A stretch of DNA of 64,000 bases, taken from NCBI RefSeq assembly GCF_014207985.1, contig NZ_JACHMI010000001.1, positions 5,253,001 through 5,317,000 of the forward strand. Direction: 5' to 3'. Shown here piece after piece: positions 24,624 to 31,679 of the stretch. The position numbers and the translations under genes are program-made. The number at the start of each line of letters is the position of its first letter. Within the stretch, counting starts at the first letter, position 1. The stretch comes from Nonomuraea rubra (lineage in GTDB: Bacteria; Actinomycetota; Actinomycetes; Streptosporangiales; Streptosporangiaceae). The notes beneath the pieces are model-generated. The model searched no databases. It had not been told where the DNA came from and saw nothing but the letters and a program-made list of their open reading frames with translations.

Positions 24624-26012
24624 ATGATCGACCCGCAGACCGTCGAGCAGTACGACCTCCCCGGCCACCTCGAAGCCGTGCCCGACGAGATCGACGCCGT
24701 GAACCTGCCCGTGACCGGCGCCCTGCCGCCCGAGCTGGACGGCCGCTACCTCCGCAACGGCCCGAACCCCCTGCCCGGCCGGCGCAGCGGCCACCTGCAG
24801 ACGGGCCACGGCATGCTGCACGGCGTACGGCTGAGCGGCGGCCGCGCCGAGTGGTACCGCAACCGGTGGGTGCGGACCGGAGCCTTCCACGGCAGGCCGT
24901 TCGTCACGCCCGACGGCCGCGTGGACCTGGCCTCCACCTCGGCCAACACCCACGTGATGGCCCACGCCGACCGCATCTACGCCCTGGTCGAGGTGGGCCT
25001 GCCGTACGAGGTGACGCCCGAGCTCGGCACCGTCGGCCCCTGCGACTTCGGCGGCCGGCTCACCACCGCCATGACCGCCCACCCCAAGCGCGACCCGGAC
25101 ACCGGCGAGCTGCACTTCTTCGGCTACGGCTTCCGCCCGCCGTTCCTCACCTACCACCGGCTGGACGCCAAGGGCGAGCTCGTCCACAGCCGGGAGGTGC
25201 CGGTGCGGGCGGGCACGATGATGCACGACTTCGCCGTCACCGAGCACCACGTCGTCTGGCTCGACCTGCCCATGACCTTCCAGCTCGCGCTCGCCGGCCA
25301 GGGCATGCCGTACGGGTGGGACGACTCCCACGGCGCCCGCCTCGGCCTGATGCGGCACGACCGGCCGGACCCCGAGGTGACCTGGTTCGAGATCGAGCCG
25401 TGCTGGGTCTTCCACGTCGGCAACGCCCATGAGGACGCCGCCGGGCGGGTGGTCGTGGACGCGGTCCGCTACTCGCCGGCCGAGTGGAACGCGCTGTGGG
25501 CGCTGCTGTCGCGGGCCGACGCCGCGCGCGGCTTCGTCCCGACGGACCCGGCGGTCGGCCGCGCCCGCCTGCACCGCTGGACCCTCGACCCGGCCACCGG
25601 CACCGCTGCCGAGCAGCGGCTCGACGACCGGGTGGTGGAGTTCCCGACGATCGACGACGACCTCACCGGGCGGCACTCCCGCTACCTCTACACCGTCACC
25701 GGCGGCGAGCCGCGCAGCCGCGACCGCTGCGCGATCGTCAAGTACGACCTGCACGACGGGACGTGCGCCGTCCACCAGCTGGACGGCGACACGATGATCG
25801 GCGAGGCGGTGTTCGTGCCGGCGGCGCAGGGGCCGCGCCGGGAGGACGACGGCTGGCTGATGGCCGTCGCCACCCGCCGCGACGGCTCCGCCTCGCAGCT
25901 CCTGGTCCTCGACGCCGGCCGCGTGGCGGGCGGGCCGGTGGCGTCGGTGGAGCTGCCGCGCGGCGTGCCGACCGGCTTCCACGGCTCCTGGATCCCCGAC
26001 CGTCGTCCCTGA
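24624..26012 (+). CDS. carotenoid cleavage-type dioxygenase (RPE65 family)
   Basis: This 462-residue enzyme has the seven-bladed propeller pattern and the four iron-binding His motifs: MTAHPKRDPDTGELHFFGYG, MMHDFAVTEHH, CWVFHVGNAHEDA and GFHGSWIPD. The start DGRYLRNGPNPLPGRRSGHL is also typical. Members cleave carotenoid or stilbene double bonds with O2. GGAGGGGCGCC precedes the ATG at 24624. It is divergent from oleA across 241 bp and convergent with nothing. Its link to the ole pathway is uncertain; a carotenoid or unsaturated chain is the likely substrate. Confidence 0.88.
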   Translation: MIDPQTVEQYDLPGHLEAVPDEIDAVNLPVTGALPPELDGRYLRNGPNPLPGRRSGHLQTGHGMLHGVRLSGGRAEWYRNRWVRTGAFHGRPFVTPDGRVDLASTSANTHVMAHADRIYALVEVGLPYEVTPELGTVGPCDFGGRLTTAMTAHPKRDPDTGELHFFGYGFRPPFLTYHRLDAKGELVHSREVPVRAGTMMHDFAVTEHHVVWLDLPMTFQLALAGQGMPYGWDDSHGARLGLMRHDRPDPEVTWFEIEPCWVFHVGNAHEDAAGRVVVDAVRYSPAEWNALWALLSRADAARGFVPTDPAVGRARLHRWTLDPATGTAAEQRLDDRVVEFPTIDDDLTGRHSRYLYTVTGGEPRSRDRCAIVKYDLHDGTCAVHQLDGDTMIGEAVFVPAAQGPRREDDGWLMAVATRRDGSASQLLVLDAGRVAGGPVASVELPRGVPTGFHGSWIPDRRP

Positions 26013-26088
26013 GGGGTGGTACCCGGGTCCCGTCGCACCCCGACCAAGATCGACCTTTTGGCCGACGCCGTGCGGGGGGCCGCGTTCC

Positions 26089-26094
26089 TAATCT
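26089..26094 (+). promoter_or_regulatory. -10 element of a leaderless promoter
   Basis: TAATCT lies six bases before the ATG at 26101, with no Shine-Dalgarno site. Leaderless initiation of the secreted hydrolase gene is likely. Confidence 0.5.
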
Positions 26095-26100
26095 GCACGC

Positions 26101-26922
26101 ATGAGATTGCCGCGCAGTGTCCCGGCCGCCGTCCTGCTCGCCGCGCTGGCGGCTGCGGCCGGCCGGCCGCAGGTGGACGCGCTGCCCCCGCTGCCGCCGC
26201 TCACCGAGCGGGCGCTGGCGGAGCGGTACGCGGCCTCCGGATGGCCGGGGCGGCAGTTCCTGGCGATCAGCCGCAAGGGGGACGGGCAGGCGATCGAGGT
26301 GGTGGGCGACCTGGCGAGCGCCCGCACGATCGTCGTCTACGTGCCGGGCTCCGGGCAGAGCCTGCGGTCGTTCGACGGCTCGTACGAGGGGCCGGGCCTG
26401 GCCGCGCGCGCCCTCCATGGCGAGGCGGCCGCCATCGAGCCCCGCACCGCGGTGATCGGCTGGCTGGGCTACGACCCGCCCGACCTCATCAACCCCGAGA
26501 TCCTCACGACCTGGCCGGCCGAGCGGGGCGCCGGGCGGTTGCGCGCGTTCGTACGGGCGCTGCCGGGGCGGGCGAGGATCGGCCTGGTGTGCCACAGCTA
26601 CGGCTCCGTCGTCTGCGGCCGGGCGGTGGCGGGGCTGCGCGTGTCCGACCTCGTCGTGACCGGCAGCCCGGGGCTCGGCGCCGGGACGGCCGGTGAGCTG
26701 GGCACGCGGGCCAGGGTGTGGGCGGGGCTGGGCAGCCGGGACGACGTGTGGCGGCCTGGGGTGTCGCTGGGGCCGTTCGGGTTCGGCGCGGATCCGGTGA
26801 GCCCGGGCTTCGGCGCCCGCGTGTTCGACGCGGGGGACGCGCGGCACGGGACGTACCTGCGGCCGGGGAGCGCCACGCTGAAACGCATCGCCCGCATCGC
26901 CGTCACGGGAAGCGCCGGATGA
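26101..26922 (+). CDS. secreted DUF1023-like serine alpha/beta hydrolase
   Basis: This 273-residue protein has an N-terminal hydrophobic signal (SVPAAVLLAALAAAAG), a strand TIVVYVPGSGQSL, and the Ser nucleophile elbow LVCHSYGSVVCG; HGTYLRPGS near the end may hold the catalytic His. It resembles the DUF1023 hydrolases that are often beside acyltransferase genes in actinomycetes. The start is leaderless, with a TAATCT -10. The stop overlaps the next gene's ATG (ATGA), so an acyl-ester substrate made or modified by the neighbour is possible. Confidence 0.78.
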   Translation: MRLPRSVPAAVLLAALAAAAGRPQVDALPPLPPLTERALAERYAASGWPGRQFLAISRKGDGQAIEVVGDLASARTIVVYVPGSGQSLRSFDGSYEGPGLAARALHGEAAAIEPRTAVIGWLGYDPPDLINPEILTTWPAERGAGRLRAFVRALPGRARIGLVCHSYGSVVCGRAVAGLRVSDLVVTGSPGLGAGTAGELGTRARVWAGLGSRDDVWRPGVSLGPFGFGADPVSPGFGARVFDAGDARHGTYLRPGSATLKRIARIAVTGSAG

Positions 26923-27626
26923 CCGGGCGGATCGCGGGGCTTGATGGGCGGGCGGGTGGCGGGCGGGCGTCTCGCCGGATCGAGCCGCGGGTCGCCGTCG
27001 CGGTGCTGGTCCTGGTGGGGATGGTGCTGGTGCACTGGCTCGCCACGGTGTTCGTCAGCACGCCCCAGGTCCGTGTGGCGGGCGAGCCTGCCGGCCTGCC
27101 GTCGTGGCTGACCTGGCCGGTGCAGCTCGCCGCCCTGACGGTGCTGGCCGGCGGGCACGCGAGCGACAGGCGGGTGCCGCGGTCCGTGGTGACGTTCCTG
27201 CTGGCCTGGGTGGCCGGGCTCGTCGTCCTGCTGGCGAACGGCTACTCGCGGGACGTGGTCTGGCAGGTCCTGCTCGTGGTTCTCGAACCGCTGCCGTACG
27301 TGGCCGCGTACCTGTTCATCGTCGCCGGCAGGCCCGGAGGCGGGTTCGGCGTCGCCGGCGGGACCGATGGCGACGGCAGGGTGGCGGGGCGGCCGGCCCG
27401 GCTGGGCGGGCGGTTCGCGCTGCCCGTCTTCCTCTGGCACCAGACGGTTCCCGTGATCGTCGCCCTGGCCACGACCAGGCTCGGCCCCCTCCCCGGGCTC
27501 AACGCCGTCCCCACGGCCTCCGGATGGTGGCCGGCCCGGCTCGCGTGGCTCCCGGTGCTCGCCGCCGTGCTGGCCGGGCTGGTGGCACTGGCGGAAGGAG
27601 CGGGGCGGGGGAGACCGGCGCGCTGA
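26919..27626 (+). CDS. integral membrane protein, shortened acyltransferase-3-like
   Basis: This 235-residue protein has five or six TM segments and the C-terminal motif RFALPVFLWHQTVPVIVALA, which matches the FLxHxP/FLWHQ helix near the end of acyltransferase-3 family proteins. The N-terminal half of that family (about 350-400 residues, with the catalytic His in TM1) is missing, so it is either a truncated member or a related short form. It is translationally coupled to the DUF1023-like hydrolase, the usual partner of a full-length acyltransferase in related genomes, which makes reduction of a full gene plausible. Confidence 0.6.
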   Translation: MTGRIAGLDGRAGGGRASRRIEPRVAVAVLVLVGMVLVHWLATVFVSTPQVRVAGEPAGLPSWLTWPVQLAALTVLAGGHASDRRVPRSVVTFLLAWVAGLVVLLANGYSRDVVWQVLLVVLEPLPYVAAYLFIVAGRPGGGFGVAGGTDGDGRVAGRPARLGGRFALPVFLWHQTVPVIVALATTRLGPLPGLNAVPTASGWWPARLAWLPVLAAVLAGLVALAEGAGRGRPAR

Positions 27627-27648
27627 TCTTCGCACGGGCTCCCGGCGG

Positions 27649-28347
27649 TCAGGACCAGGCGACCTCCCCGTGCCGGTCGACGAGCCGTCCCGAGCCCGCG
27701 CCGGGCCGCTCCGTCGCGAGGCCGACGATGGCGTCCGTCCCCTCGGTGACCGTCTGGGGGCCGGTGTGGCCGTTGAGGTCGGTCGCCGTGTAGCCGGGGT
27801 CGGCGGCGTTGACGCGGATGCCCGGCAGCGCCTTGGCGTACTGGGTGGTCAGCATCGTCAGCGCCGCCTTCGAGGCGGTGTAGAGCGGCGCGACGACCCT
27901 GGACTCGGGCCTGGACGGGTCATGGGTGTGGGCGAGCGAGCCCATGCCGCTGCTGACGTTCACGATGACCGGGTCCGCCGATCGGCGCAGCAGCGGCAGG
28001 AACGCGGTGGTCGTCCGGACCACGCCGGCGAGGTTGACGTCGAGGACGGTCAGGGCGTCGGCGCCGGTGAGGGCGCTGGGATCGCCGGAGGGGCCGTGGA
28101 CACCGGCGTTGTTGATCAGAACGTCGATCGAGCCCTCGTGCCCGGCCACGTCCGCCGCCGCGGCGGCCACGGACGCGTCGTCGGTCACGTCGATCGGGAC
28201 GAAGCGTGCGCCGAGTGCGGCGGCGGCCTCCGCGCCCCGCTCGGGGTCGCGGGCGCCGAGCAGCACGGTGTGGCCGAGTTCGATGAGGCGGCGGGCGGTC
28301 TCCCGGCCGAGGCCCTTGTTCGCTCCGGTGATGAAAGTGATCGTCAT
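27649..28347 (-). CDS. short-chain dehydrogenase/reductase
   Basis: This 232-residue classical SDR has TGANKGLGRE (residues 7-16), a DVTDD loop, NNAGVHG and the catalytic YTASKAALTM (Tyr-x-x-x-Lys) with DPGYTATDLNGH. It should be NADP(H)-dependent. The ATG at 28347 has no good ribosome binding site. It is divergent from an MmyB-type regulator across a 172-bp region with a 49-bp direct repeat, the usual arrangement in which the regulator controls the oxidoreductase. The substrate is unknown. Confidence 0.87.
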   Translation of the reverse strand: MTITFITGANKGLGRETARRLIELGHTVLLGARDPERGAEAAAALGARFVPIDVTDDASVAAAAADVAGHEGSIDVLINNAGVHGPSGDPSALTGADALTVLDVNLAGVVRTTTAFLPLLRRSADPVIVNVSSGMGSLAHTHDPSRPESRVVAPLYTASKAALTMLTTQYAKALPGIRVNAADPGYTATDLNGHTGPQTVTEGTDAIVGLATERPGAGSGRLVDRHGEVAWS

Positions 28348-28373
28348 GTAAGGAATGTTCGTCCGGCCGCGAG

Positions 28374-28478
28374 CAGCTCCGCCAGGGACGGCTCGACGGT
28401 AGGAATAGCAGTACCACCTCCGGACCGCGACAGCTCGCCGGGGACGGCTCGACGGTAGGAACAGCAGTACCACCTCCG
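28374..28478. repeat. 49-bp direct repeat in the SDR-MmyB divergent promoter
   Basis: 28374-28422 and 28431-28478 are near-identical; each ends in GTAGGAAtAGCAGTACCACC (the second has c for the lower-case t). Copies are 57 bp apart. On the minus strand the core reads TGGTACTGCTATTCCTACC. They are probably duplicated operator/promoter sites for the regulator at 28519. Confidence 0.8.
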
Positions 28479-28518
28479 CGTCGCCGCTGATGGGCGGGCA
28501 TGCCAGAGGATGGAGGGC

Positions 28519-29382
28519 ATGGAGACGACACCTCCCGGGGCCGGGCTGGGCGCGACGATCCGCGCGTGGCGCGACCGCCTGCCGCCGTCCGCCGTGGCGC
28601 TGCCCGTGCGTCCGGCGCGGCGCGCGACGGGGCTGCGCCGCGAGGAGCTCGCCGAGCTCGCCGGCGTGTCGGTCGACTACGTCGTACGCCTGGAGCAGGG
28701 GCGTGCCACGACCCCCTCGGCGCAGGTGGTGGCGTCCCTGGCCCGCGCCCTGCAACTGTCCGCCGCCGAACGCGACCACCTCTACCGGCTGGCCCGCCTC
28801 GTCCCGCCGGCGGACGGCACCGTCCGCGACCACATCCCGCCCGGCGTGCACCGCGTGCTCACCCGGCTCGGGGACGTGGCGGTCGCCGTGTTCGCGGCGG
28901 ACTGGCAGCTCATCTGGTGGAACCACGGCTGGGCCGCGCTGCTGGGCGACCCCTCCTCCTCGCCGCCGCACCTGCGTAACTTCGCCCGCGACAGGTTCCC
29001 GCTCGACGGCGGCCCCGCCCGCCTCGCGCTCTGGCCCGTCACCGAGTCCGACCGCGACGGCACGGACGCCGCCGTCGTGTCCGACCTGCGCCGCGCGACC
29101 GGCCGCTTCCCCCGCGACGCGCGCCTGGCCGAGCTGATCCGCGTGCTGAACGCGGGCAACCCGCGCTTCGCCGAGCTCTGGGCGACCGGCGCGGTGGCCG
29201 CCCACCGCGAGGACCACAAGACGATCAGGCACCCCTCGGTGGGCCCGGTCACGGTGGACTGCGACGTGCTGACCGACGGCGACTCCGAGCTCAAGATCGT
29301 GATCATGACGGCCGCGCCCGGCAGCCAGGACGAGACGAAGCTGCGGCTCGCGGCGGTCGCCGGCCAGCCCGCCGGCCACTGA
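28519..29382 (+). CDS. XRE-family regulator with MmyB-like ligand-binding domain
   Basis: This 287-residue regulator has an N-terminal HTH (ATGLRREELAELAGVSVDYV, then VRLEQGRATTPSAQ) and the MmyB C-terminal domain (VAVFAADWQLIWWNHGWAAL). It is a second member of the same group as the gene at 230. AGAGG sits eight bases before the ATG at 28519; an ATG at 28510 is also in frame but has poorer spacing. The paired direct repeats upstream and the divergent SDR suggest autoregulation and control of the SDR. Its stop lies inside a small tandem repeat. Confidence 0.85.
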   Translation: METTPPGAGLGATIRAWRDRLPPSAVALPVRPARRATGLRREELAELAGVSVDYVVRLEQGRATTPSAQVVASLARALQLSAAERDHLYRLARLVPPADGTVRDHIPPGVHRVLTRLGDVAVAVFAADWQLIWWNHGWAALLGDPSSSPPHLRNFARDRFPLDGGPARLALWPVTESDRDGTDAAVVSDLRRATGRFPRDARLAELIRVLNAGNPRFAELWATGAVAAHREDHKTIRHPSVGPVTVDCDVLTDGDSELKIVIMTAAPGSQDETKLRLAAVAGQPAGH

Positions 29383-29442
29383 CCTGCCCAACACTGCTGT
29401 GCCCAACACTGCTGACCTGCCCAACACTGCTGACCTGTGCAG
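29379..29442. repeat. 15/18-bp tandem repeats at a gene end
   Basis: The unit CTGACCTGCCCAACACTG starts at 29379 and 29412, with a 15-bp version at 29397 and a partial copy at 29430. The first copy contains the stop codon of the MmyB gene. The 29383-29783 gap also holds a pseudogene fragment and further repeats; no intact gene is seen there. Confidence 0.85.
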
Positions 29443-29496
29443 AGGTGCGGGACCAGCCGGAGGCCGCCAGGAGCGCGTGCTGGAAGTCCGTCGCCG

Positions 29497-29640
29497 TCAT
29501 GTGGAGATCCCTTCACCGCCCGCGACCGACAGCTCCCAGTCGAAGCCCACACCCGCAGCGCGCCGTCCCGGTCGGTGACCAGCACCGACGTGCCGTCGGG
29601 CTGATCGTGACCGCGACGGTACGTCCCACATGCGGATCCG
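29497..29640 (-). pseudogene. decayed C-terminal WD40 repeat fragment
   Basis: Reading the minus strand with two frame corrections gives GRTVAVTISPDGTSVLVTDR, then DGALRVWAFDWELS and a stop. This is a typical last blade of actinobacterial WD40 proteins. In single frames the text breaks after SP and after LRVWA, so at least two single-base losses are needed. The stop overlaps a following ATG (ATGA) that opens MTATDFQHALLAASGWSRTS, itself cut short by the tandem repeats. No upstream blades are present, so it is a remnant. Confidence 0.55.
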
Positions 29641-29693
29641 GCTCTTCCTGAAGTCCGAGCGCGTGCCCTCTTCCGCCATGTCAGCGGCCGGCC

Positions 29694-29733
29694 CCTTGAT
29701 CACATGGCCTTGATCACATGGCCTTGATCGCGG
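29694..29733. repeat. 14-bp tandem repeats
   Basis: CCTTGATCACATGG occurs at 29694 and 29708, and a third partial copy starts at 29722. The array lies at the upstream edge of the WD40 remnant. Confidence 0.85.
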
Positions 29734-29783
29734 TCATTGTCGACATGCCAGGTGAACAGCCCTCGGGCAAGTCCGCCGGGGTG

Positions 29784-30551
29784 TCAGGCGGGCCTGCCCA
29801 GGCCGCGCAGCTGGTCGGGGCTGAGCGCGGAGACGTTCTGGTCGATCGGCGAGTCGGTGTACTGGTGGATCGTCCAGGACTTCCAGTCGGCGGGCGGGGT
29901 GACCGCGCCCTTGGCCCTGCCGTAGTGCGCGACCCAGAGCGGGTACTCGGCCAGGCCCTTGCCGTAGGTGTCGGCGAAGTTCCAGCCGCTGTAGAACATC
30001 GGCGTGACCCCGGTCTTGGCCTTCACGTGCGACAGCCAGGCCCTGGCCCAGGCGTTGACCTGCTCGACGGACCGGCCGTCGGACGTCTCCAGGTCCAGCA
30101 CCAGCAGGTCGCCGGGCTTGGCGGGCTGCGCGTTCAGCACGGACAGGAAGTGGTCGGCCTCGGCGATGGGGTCGTTGCCGGGGTGGCCGTAGTGGTAGGC
30201 GCCGCGGACGATGCCCTTGTCGCCCAGCTCGCGCCAGTGCCTGGCGAACGACGCGTCGCGGAACCCGGTGCCCTCGGTGGCCTTGACGATGCCGAACTGG
30301 GCCGAGCTGGCGCTCCAGTCGTAGAGCGGCTCGTAGTTGGAGATGTCCAGGCCGTAGGAGAGCTGGTGGGCTTCCTGCCGGGTCTCGTGCTGGACCTCGG
30401 GTGCGGCGACGTGGCCGGCGGGCGAGGCCGGCGCCGTGCCGGCCACCCCGGTGAGCGCGGCGGCACTCGCCAGGATCGCGCCGCCGACGGCCAGGCCGAA
30501 GCGCTCGGAAATCTGGTTCTTGAGGGTCGCGGCGAGCTTGGGCTTGAGCAT
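29784..30551 (-). CDS. secreted GH25 (muramidase-type) lysozyme
   Basis: This 255-residue protein has an N-terminal signal/anchor region (LAVGGAILASAAALTGVAGT) and a GH25 domain: YGLDISNYEP (Asp69), KATEGTGFRD, GAYHYGHPGND, and LLVLDLETSDG (Asp153, Glu155) as catalytic acids. It should cut the MurNAc-GlcNAc bond of peptidoglycan outside the membrane. The ATG at 30551 follows AAGGAG by 13 bases, just downstream of a cyclic di-AMP riboswitch. The riboswitch fits a cell-wall hydrolase, as in other actinomycetes. Confidence 0.87.
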   Translation of the reverse strand: MLKPKLAATLKNQISERFGLAVGGAILASAAALTGVAGTAPASPAGHVAAPEVQHETRQEAHQLSYGLDISNYEPLYDWSASSAQFGIVKATEGTGFRDASFARHWRELGDKGIVRGAYHYGHPGNDPIAEADHFLSVLNAQPAKPGDLLVLDLETSDGRSVEQVNAWARAWLSHVKAKTGVTPMFYSGWNFADTYGKGLAEYPLWVAHYGRAKGAVTPPADWKSWTIHQYTDSPIDQNVSALSPDQLRGLGRPA

Positions 30552-30575
30552 GAGGTGATGACTCCTTGCTTCCAT

Positions 30576-30701
30576 GCCGCCTACCGGGTTAGCTGACGGG
30601 TTCGGGCTGGGAAGTGCCCTACGGGCGCGGCGTGGGCCGGCGTCCGATTCACCCCGGGAAGATTGGGTCCCCGGCTCCGCTCATGGTGCGGATTCGGCGG
30701 C
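30576..30701 (-). ncRNA. cyclic di-AMP (ydaO-type) riboswitch
   Basis: On the minus strand this 126-nt element starts GCCGCCGAATCC and ends GTCAGCTAACCCGG-TAGGCGGC; the end arms GCCGCC/GGCGGC pair as P1. Inside are AGCGGAGCCGGGGACCCAA, GGGGTGAATC and AGGGCACTTCCCAGCCCGAA, all matching the ydaO consensus. It lies 24 nt before the GH25 lysozyme start, with the ribosome binding site just after P1. High c-di-AMP usually switches such genes off, so lysozyme output should fall when c-di-AMP is high. Confidence 0.85.
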
Positions 30702-30849
30702 CGGGCGTCGTCCTCGAACAGCCCAGAGGCTGGGAGAACGGCGTCCGGTCCGGTCAACAGCGCGGGCGACGACACGACAGCAAGGCGTCAGTACGTGCAC
30801 CGCTACCTACAGAAGGTACATATCACCCCAAAGACGGTGCAAATATGGC

Positions 30850-30888
30850 AAAAAGGATCCCCGTCCGTGAGGCCACGAACGGGGCTCC
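30850..30888 (-). terminator. intrinsic terminator after the DUF4383 gene
   Basis: On the minus strand a near-perfect hairpin (30855-30888; arms with CCCCGT...ACGGGG and CGTG...CACG) is followed by TTTTT. It lies 67 bp downstream of the stop at 30955 and separates that transcript from the lysozyme riboswitch. Confidence 0.8.
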
Positions 30889-30954
30889 AATGCCGTGCCG
30901 GCCGGGGATTTGCGGCCGGGTAAATTTTCCGCTCTCGCCGGCGGGACGGTGCCC

Positions 30955-31401
30955 TCAGCCGCCGGCGGCCACCCGGCGGCGGCTCAGGAGCAGGCCCAGG
31001 GCGATCATGCCGATGCCCAGCACCAGGTGCAGCCAGTTGTCGGCGGCGTTGAGCGGGACGAAGTTGGCCGGGCTGTCGTGGCCCGCCAGCATGCCGTAGA
31101 TCCAGAGCACCAGGTAGACCGCCCCGGCGCCGACGAGGAAGTTGCGCGCGCCGGCCCACGTACGGGCGAGCAGCACGCCGGCGACGCCGAACAGCAGGTG
31201 GACGAGGTTGTGCAGGATGGAGATCTGGAAGACGCCGAGCAGGTACGCATCGGACTCGTGACCCGCGAACCGCAGGTCGTCGTAGCCGGTGGTGACGCCG
31301 GGGATGAAGCCGAGCACGCCGACGAGCAGGAAGACGACGCCGACGCCGAGGGCGGCGACCTGCACGGGGGAGCGGGTGGCCGGAGTACGGGGGGTGTCCA
31401 T
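30955..31401 (-). CDS. DUF4383 membrane protein
   Basis: This 148-residue protein has four TM segments. GVTTGYDDLRFAGHES between TM1 and TM2, then ISILHNLVHLLFGVAG and NAADNWLHLVLGIGM, are the conserved loops and His-containing helices of DUF4383. The function of the family is unknown. GGGAGG precedes the ATG at 31401. It is followed by an intrinsic terminator and preceded by a 34-residue membrane ORF in the same direction, possibly in one transcript. Confidence 0.85.
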   Translation of the reverse strand: MDTPRTPATRSPVQVAALGVGVVFLLVGVLGFIPGVTTGYDDLRFAGHESDAYLLGVFQISILHNLVHLLFGVAGVLLARTWAGARNFLVGAGAVYLVLWIYGMLAGHDSPANFVPLNAADNWLHLVLGIGMIALGLLLSRRRVAAGG

Positions 31402-31463
31402 CGGACCTCCCTGTTCAGGTGGGCCCTCCTCCTACCCCGTGGGCCGGGGTCATGCCGGGCGGG

Positions 31464-31568
31464 TCAGTGCGAGTCCCATGGCGCGCCCACGGTGTAGATC
31501 AGTGTCGCGAGGGCGAACAGCGCGCACACCGCCTGGGCGATCCTGGGCCAGTTCTTGATGCGGTTCAT
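31464..31568 (-). CDS. 34-residue single-TM peptide
   Basis: This short frame reads MNRIKNWPRIAQAVCALFAL followed by ATLIYTVGAPWDSH. It has a basic start, one clear TM helix and a soluble tail, and lies 62 bp upstream of the DUF4383 gene on the same strand. Codon third positions are G/C-rich. There is no strong Shine-Dalgarno site. It may be a real small membrane protein; no family is known. Confidence 0.5.
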   Translation of the reverse strand: MNRIKNWPRIAQAVCALFALATLIYTVGAPWDSH

Positions 31569-31679
31569 GACAGATGATCCAAGCAGATGGCGGTGTCATG
31601 ACGGCTTCAGAACAGCTTCACCGCAGGCGATCGCCCCTCGTAGCGAAAGTGTCAGTGCCCTCGGGCAGGATGGCGGCCC

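Noticed and set aside
26016..26050. A T-box-like GGGTGGTACC sequence after the carotenoid oxygenase gene
   Set aside because: There is no stem I or specifier loop, and the next gene is not linked to amino acids. A chance match is likely.
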